A program made the translations under genes and the position numbers. This document shows positions 58,894 to 64,000 of a stretch of DNA of 64,000 bases, piece by piece (position 1 is the first letter of the stretch; every line of letters begins with the position of its first letter). The notes under the pieces are model-generated. The model was not told the origin of the DNA, did no database searches, and saw nothing but the letters and a program-made list of their open reading frames with translations. Source of the stretch: Euptelea pleiosperma (Eukaryota; Streptophyta; Magnoliopsida; Ranunculales; Eupteleaceae); the NCBI GenBank assembly GCA_035048495.1, contig CM068540.1, positions 15,422,829-15,486,828 on the forward strand, read 5' to 3'.

Positions 58894-59704
58894 CCTTTTA
58901 GGCAAGATCCACAAACAGTTTAATAAATCTTATTAACTTTTGGGATTCCTCTAATATATTTTTTCCTATTGATCTTGGCTAAGTCTGTTGGTGCCAAAGT
59001 TCGATTTCATTTGTTTGTACAATGCTGTACTTAATCGAACCACCAGTCTCAATGACATAGCAATTATCAGTATTTATGTTTCCTTGAATTATTACTTTGT
59101 TAAAATTTTTGTCTATGATTTCACATTTCTCTTTTGAGAATTTGCATATATGATCTTTGTCACAAATCTGACTTATGCTTAGAAGGTTATGTTTTAGACT
59201 ATCCACACATAATACATTCTCAATCTTAGGTATTCCTGGACCTTGAATAATCCCTTCACCAATTATTTTAGCTCTACTACCATCACCAAATATAACATCA
59301 CCATCATGGCATTCATCATAAGAACAAAAATGAGATCTTTCTCCAGTCATGTATCTAGAACATCCACTATCCAAATACCACTTAGAAGTTTCATTTACAA
59401 TTAAAGCAGTATGAATAATGAAGCATTTTTTATCAAATTTTTATTTCATCTTTTTATGGAAATTTTCTCATTGCCATTTTTGTTGATCTGAGAGTTATTA
59501 AGTTTTTCTTTTATGTTTCTAGCTTTAGCATTTAAATCTGTTATCTTCTTAAATAAATCTTTTTGTTTGTTTAGTTTTATTATTTCTTCCAAAAATTTTA
59601 GATTTTTCATTCTATCATTCTCTTCCTTTCTCTTTATAAATTATAATTTCTTTTTAAGAATAAGACAATTATATTTTTTATGTCCAGAATGTCTACAAAA
59701 ATGA
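58889..59704 (-). pseudogene. pol: Element A protease and integrase N-terminus
   Basis: From right to left: a zinc knuckle CHFCRHSGHKKYNC (59704-59660), then the protease active site LDSGCSRYMTG (59374 region; Asp-Ser-Gly kept), then the pre-integrase region GPGIPKIENVLCVDSLKHNLLSISQICD, the ELWHQQ start of the integrase zinc domain (58990) and its Cys pair CGSC (58925). The domain is cut at the GTTTT site and continues at 28588 in the same frame. One stop lies at about 58932. Confidence 0.88.
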
Positions 59705-59739
59705 CAAATAATATTCAAATTTTTAGTTTATTCATTATG

Positions 59740-61262
59740 GGTTGAATCCAAGGTAACGTTTATAAACTTAGTTTTGGAATTTGAATTTTTAGCAGATTTT
59801 CTAATATAACCAAGTCTCTCCTGTCATGGTTTGCTTTTCCCATGGTTAGTAGATTTTCGAGTCTAAAATTTCCTTGAGTAATGTTTCTGATTAAGGTTGC
59901 ATTCTTGACTTCATGTTCATCTATTTCAAGACTTAATTTCTCAATTTCGTCTTCAAGTTCTTGTTCTTTGCTTAAGGTTTATATTATTTCATTTTCTTTG
60001 TCCTTCAAAGTTTGATATATATTTTCTAATTCAATTTTTAGTGAAGCATTTTCACAACACAATGCAGTCTTTTCTTTTTCAAGGTATCACAAGATTTTAT
60101 CAAAATTAGGCTTTCTTCATATAAATTATTAAATGCCTTCTAAATATTTTTTTTCACATTCATCATCACTTAAGTCAGTTTTATTATCAATTGCAACATT
60201 CTTAGAGTGACAATTTTCATTAAGATTAGCAATAGTCAATAAAGCTCTAACATTAGATGATTCTCCGCTATCACTGGATGTGTTCGTTTCCGTATCTGAT
60301 TCATCACTATTTATGTCCCAAGCAACAACCTTCATAGCTTTATTTTTTCCTTTCTTAATATTGTTAGGACTGTCAGTAGAGATATGACCACACCTCGTGC
60401 ATTTATAACATTGTATTTTATTTTTGTTGTTCTCTCCTTTTTTATATTTATCAAATTTTTTAAAATGTTTCTTCTTATCTTTGTTTCTAAAAAAATTTAT
60501 CAATTTCTTAGCAAAAATGACAACTTCATCATCAATGTTATTAGACTCATTAGAGTCAGTTTCTTCTCTTAATTGATTTTTAGAGGTGTTTAGAGCTAAT
60601 CTTTTTTTCTTAGGTGTATGAAGTTTAAATTCAAATGTTTGGATTTATTCTATTAATTCTTCCAGTTTTATTAGATCAACATTTTTACTTTCTTCAATAG
60701 CCATTATTTTAGGGTGAAACCTATAAGGCAAAGATCTTAGAATTTTTCTAACAATTTTCGGTTCAGGGATAGCTTCACCAAGACCCCACAGGGAATTAAT
60801 TATTTTACTCAATTTAGTGTAGTAGTCTGTGAAACTTTCATCGTCATTCATTCTTATGATTTCAAATTATATCGTGAGCATTTGAAGTTTTGACAGTTTA
60901 ACAGAGTTTGTTCCTTCATGGGTCATCTCCAAAATGTCTCATGCTTATTTTGAGGTTTCACAAGCAATAATTCTCTAAAATTTATCAGGTGATAAAGCAT
61001 AGTGAATTGCATTCAATGCTCGATTATTATATTGGTATGCTTCTTATCTCCCACACTCCATTCTCTTTTAGGTTTAATAGCAATGGTAGTTGACTCACCA
61101 ACAATAGTTGCTACATTAGGGGATGTACATCCCAATTCCACTGATTCTCAAATCCGTTCATTAAAATGATTTCAAGAAAATCCGCATTCTAGCCTTCTAG
61201 TAGACATAATTAGTACCATTGAATAGAGGAGCTCTAGACACGGAGAATCCCTCTTAATTCAT
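59740..61262 (-). pseudogene. gag: Element A gag, broken
   Basis: The probable start is an ATG at 61262-61260, with a stop two codons later and another where the family has Trp (tyrosine-TAG-lysine, before ARMRIFLKS). The middle keeps gag helices: FTDYYTKLSKIINSLWGLGE and SLPYRFHPKIMAIEESK (60830-60680), matching B and C. A knuckle CYKCTRCGHISTDS (60415-60370) has Ser for its last Cys. A Ser/Asp-rich linker follows (60320-60230) and then an E/K-rich coiled coil (60120-59890) in several frames. Confidence 0.82.
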
Positions 61263-61324
61263 GGTTATTCCAAGGGAACTAAGGATCACACTTGGGTTGT
61301 TAAGCCCTTCACAAAGTGACCTAA

Positions 61325-61336
61325 GCTCTGATACCA
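61325..61336 (-). other. Primer binding site of element A (initiator Met-tRNA)
   Basis: Minus strand TGGTATCAGAGC, a perfect match to the standard plant copia site, two bases from the 5' LTR end at 61339. Confidence 0.92.
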
Positions 61337-61338
61337 AT

Positions 61339-62755
61339 TGAAATTCCCTTTTAATTACGACGTTATATCTAGAGGGGGGTGAATATGAAAATTTTTAATT
61401 TCTTTGTGGATTTTATTTGGATTAAAAATTAATGATCACACAAAGCGGAAAAGGATCAAACAATCAAAATATGAATCATTTACAGAACATAGATATAAGA
61501 AAATCGAAGATAAAAATATGCAAACATTCACAATCACACGAGACTCAAATTTATAGTGGTTCGGCGACTCCGCACCTACGTCCACTGTCAATACTCAACA
61601 CAAGTAATATTATATTATCTCAATCATGCATTACAACATATCCAATTAAAATAAATAAACAACTAACTAAGATATCACTTAGTTTTAATCTAACGAGAAT
61701 CACTTCTCCCTCACCTAGAGAGTCAACCTAGGCTAGTAGTCTATTTGAAAAATTCTTTTCTCATAAATCTATAATCCTCAACTCAGTTAGACAAGTCTTC
61801 ACTTATCCATCAATCACAAATATTCAATGTTCATAAAGTTTAAATTCTATCTAAAAGGGTTTGGTCATAGAGACACTTACATTTAGATGAATAAGATCAA
61901 ACGGAGAATCTTTGAAGAAAAATTTGCCTAAGAGACACTTTGCTAAGAGTAATCATCTTCTTGAAAGAAGATGCTTGCAGAAAACAATAGGTAATAGTCT
62001 CTTCAAACACTTAGAGCCTTCACAAGGATTACACAGCTTTGCTTAGGTGAAGCTCTTTCAAATTCTAAATCTCTGGACTCAAAGAATGATAATCAAAAGA
62101 TAGAGCTTAGAGATCTCTTGATTGGGTTACCTCTTATGAGGGGAGATGGCTCTAATTTATAAGCCACCCTTCACTTAATAGAAACAAACCAAAAATAGCC
62201 GTTTGAAAGGCCAAATAGCGCCCAAACTCGCAGAAAAGATTGAATTAAAAATGAAATCTGAAAAGGGTGGGGTCGATCGGACTTTGGTCTACCGAATCTT
62301 TTGGTTGGTCACCCACTCAGGTCAGAGACAATTTCTGATACAGAGAAGTTCGGTCGACCGCACCTTTTGACCGGTCGGCCGCTCAAACTGGTCGGTCAGC
62401 CCGTCCTCTTAGACCTTCTTTGAAATTATTCAAAAAATATTATGACTATCCTAGGTTAATGGGATAGTTCTCAAGCGAGACCTGAAGATCTGTGAGACAT
62501 CTAGGGTTAAATTATTGACAGTTGAATGTTTGTTGAGTGAGAACGTATTTTGATCATTCATTTCATGCTTGAGCTTGACTTTGTCTTTCATTGAGTTTGA
62601 TCACTTGGGTTGGTTGTCTTCAGCTTTAATTCTTCTTTGATTTGTTGATGAAGTTCCCTTGATCATTGACACTTCAGTCTTTAGCGAACTCTTATCTCAA
62701 TGATTTATATTTAGAAGAACTAAGTATTCCTGGAATTGACAATCGAGACTTTTCA
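61339..62755 (-). repeat. Element A 5' LTR (1417 bp)
   Basis: TGAAATT...GACTTTTCA on the plus strand, collinear with 7886-9339. The GGTCGACCG/GACCGGTCGG cluster lies at about 62270-62410 and a minus-strand TATA box at about 62153-62162. Confidence 0.92.
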
Positions 62756-62760
62756 CACTT
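62756..62760. repeat. Target-site duplication CACTT, right copy
   Basis: Pairs with 7881-7885. Confidence 0.9.
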
Positions 62761-62778
62761 GACTTGATGCGCATTAAT

Positions 62779-62896
62779 TTAGATAATTGTAATAGTCCAA
62801 ATATGAACCATCCTTTAGATGGTTTCTTAATTACCATCTAAGTCAATGGTTAATCTTGCATCAACAAAATGGTTCGGATTATCTAATACAATCTAA
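62779..62896. mobile_element. Small foldback element, about 118 bp
   Basis: Outer arms TTAGATAATTGTAATAG...GAACCAT and ATGGTTC...CTAATACAATCTAA are imperfect inverted copies. An inner perfect 8-bp stem TTAGATGG/CCATCTAA (about 62814-62840) sits inside. No coding content. Confidence 0.45.
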
Positions 62897-63469
62897 TTTT
62901 TGGCTCATGATCAAATCCAAAGGCTGGTCCAACATTTTGACAGTCTTGATTAATGGTTATTTATCCCATATGTTAAAAAATTCTCATTTAGCTTAGTTAG
63001 ATATTGCAGCGTGGATTGTCGAACAACAAGACAAGTATAGAGTAGCACGAATAGTGATAACCTATTGATGGTCAAAGTAAACAATTTGTTGATCAAAATA
63101 GTGATAATATTCTTTAAATACCCAAAATGTTGCAAAACCAAAAATGCCATGATTTTTGAGGAAGTTTAGTAGGCCATCTGTCATGGTGATGCCATGGACA
63201 TCCCGGGGGTAATAGAACGATTGTAGGTTTGGCGGGCACGGGAGGAACGGGGCATGTCATTAAAAGGGGAAGGGGCCCAAGGCGTTGCTTTTGAGACCAC
63301 GTTGTCAGCATCCCTAAAAACAAATATTGCGTCACATATACTCTTTCCTCAAAGAGTCAACAAAGGTTGTATTGAACATGGTGGGGAAAAAACCGAAGTT
63401 GACTAACATACCTAGACATAAGACTTCAAGCTCATACCTCAAAGAGTGCAACCCTTTGGTTACAAAAAC
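62897..63469. other. Unannotated flank
   Basis: No supportable gene. A locally G-rich stretch (63190-63290) stands out but carries no motif I recognise. Small frames on both strands are short. Confidence 0.4.
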
Positions 63470-64000
63470 TGATGATGACCCCAACCAACCACTACTCTTT
63501 GACTTCATTCTCGGTCATGCTAAATGGTTCCCCTATGAGCAGGTTTACTCCATTAAGAGGGCGCCGACAAGGTGATCCTATCTCACAATTCATTTTTGTT
63601 GTTAGCACTAGTAATGTCCACTCACTTATTTTAGCAAGCAGTTCAACAAAATCAGATACATGGTATCTGAATCAGTCATAATTGTCTTCTGATCGACCAC
63701 CTGCTATTTGTAGATGATTGCATCCTTTTTTGTTAGGCTAATCTCATACAAGCGCGTTGCCTCAAAGATATTGAATATTTTTTTCAACTCTCTATCCAAG
63801 ATATCAATTATGAGATGTCTGGCATCATATTTAGTGGTAATCTTCATCGGCATCAAAAAAGACGATTTCTCATATTATGAACATCAAGAATATGAAAATC
63901 TCAAAAAAGTATCTTGGAGCACCACTATTCCTAGCTAGGCAACTCAAAGAAAAAAGCCTTCAATCACTGACTGGAAAAGATTAGGAATCTTACTGAAGGC
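63470..64000 (+). pseudogene. LINE (non-LTR) reverse transcriptase remnant, runs off the window
   Basis: Plus-strand pieces show LINE RT landmarks: LNGSPMSRFTPLRGRRQGDPISQFIFVV (63502-63585), then in another frame the catalytic LLFVDDCILF (63701-63730), followed by a sequence with stops ending in a LGNSKKKAFNH...KIRNLTEG-like segment near 63935-64000. Domain order fits RT blocks 4 to 7. At least one shift and several stops make it inactive. The rest lies beyond 64000. Confidence 0.8.

Larger units (their letters stand above)
7886..62755 (-). mobile_element. Element A: Sirevirus-like Ty1/copia retrotransposon with nested insertions
   Basis: Element A is bounded by LTRs with TG...CA ends (read on the minus strand) and a perfect CACTT duplication. 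The Met-tRNA primer site is next to the right LTR and the polypurine tract next to the left LTR, so it reads right to left. Its parts are: 5' LTR 61339-62755, gag 61262-59740, protease and integrase start 59704-58889, integrase, reverse transcriptase and RNase H 28588-26332, RNase H end 12066-11891, extra 3' frame 11183-10074, and 3' LTR 7886-9339. Elements B and C interrupt it. Without them it is about 10.3 kb, a normal size for a Sirevirus. Domain order (integrase before RT) is copia type. All frames are broken. Confidence 0.93.

Noticed and set aside
61325..61336. Possible tRNA gene fragment (TGGTATCAGAGC)
   Set aside because: It is the primer binding site next to the LTR, with no tRNA cloverleaf around it.

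Overview
The window is intergenic DNA from a repeat-rich seed plant. It is AT-rich, carries no intact host gene, and is dominated by plant LTR-retrotransposon families: Ty1/copia with an initiator-Met-tRNA primer site, a Tat-type Ty3/gypsy, and gypsy elements with TGGCGCCG-type primer sites. The species cannot be named from the sequence.

About 55 kb (7886-62755) is one retrotransposon with others nested inside it, resolved by LTR ends and target-site duplications (TSDs). Element A is an autonomous copia element on the minus strand (Sirevirus/Maximus-like, about 10.3 kb without its insertions) with LTRs at 7886-9339 and 61339-62755 and a perfect TSD CACTT. Its RNase H is split by element B (12067-26331, plus strand). 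Its integrase N-terminus is split by element C (28589-58888, plus strand, TSD GTTTT). B and C are one gag-only family related to A. B also holds two pieces of a non-autonomous gypsy family (F1, F2). C holds element D (30099-50822, minus strand, Tat-type gypsy) in its 5' LTR and a 3.4-kb solo LTR, E (51740-55140, TSD GAAAG), in its gag. D carries element G (32222-40457, minus strand, same family as F, TSD GATAG). The deepest chain, A > C > D > G, is four levels.

The most unusual object is in D. On the strand opposite to gag-pol lies a separate transcription unit with its own TATA box (31791), an ATG at 32017, three short GT-AG introns and a coiled-coil C-terminal region ending at 43015. G is inserted in its first exon, and removing G plus one TSD copy leaves the frame continuous. 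A shows a complementary oddity: an extra 3' reading frame with a very acidic tail, and Sirevirus-type non-coding signals (repeated polypurine blocks, palindrome arrays in the LTR). B and C keep the signals and gag but have no pol, so they probably depended on an A-like helper.

Left flank (1-7885): a 158-bp tandem duplication, a foldback MITE, the 3' end of another Sirevirus-like element, a tandem array of hairpin-bearing monomers of about 150 bp, and a decayed reading frame whose stops look like C-to-T changes. Right flank (62756-64000): a small foldback element and a decayed LINE reverse transcriptase running off the edge. Almost every coding segment is broken by stops or frameshifts; many stops are TAG where relatives have TGG or CAG, as expected for old methylated repeats.
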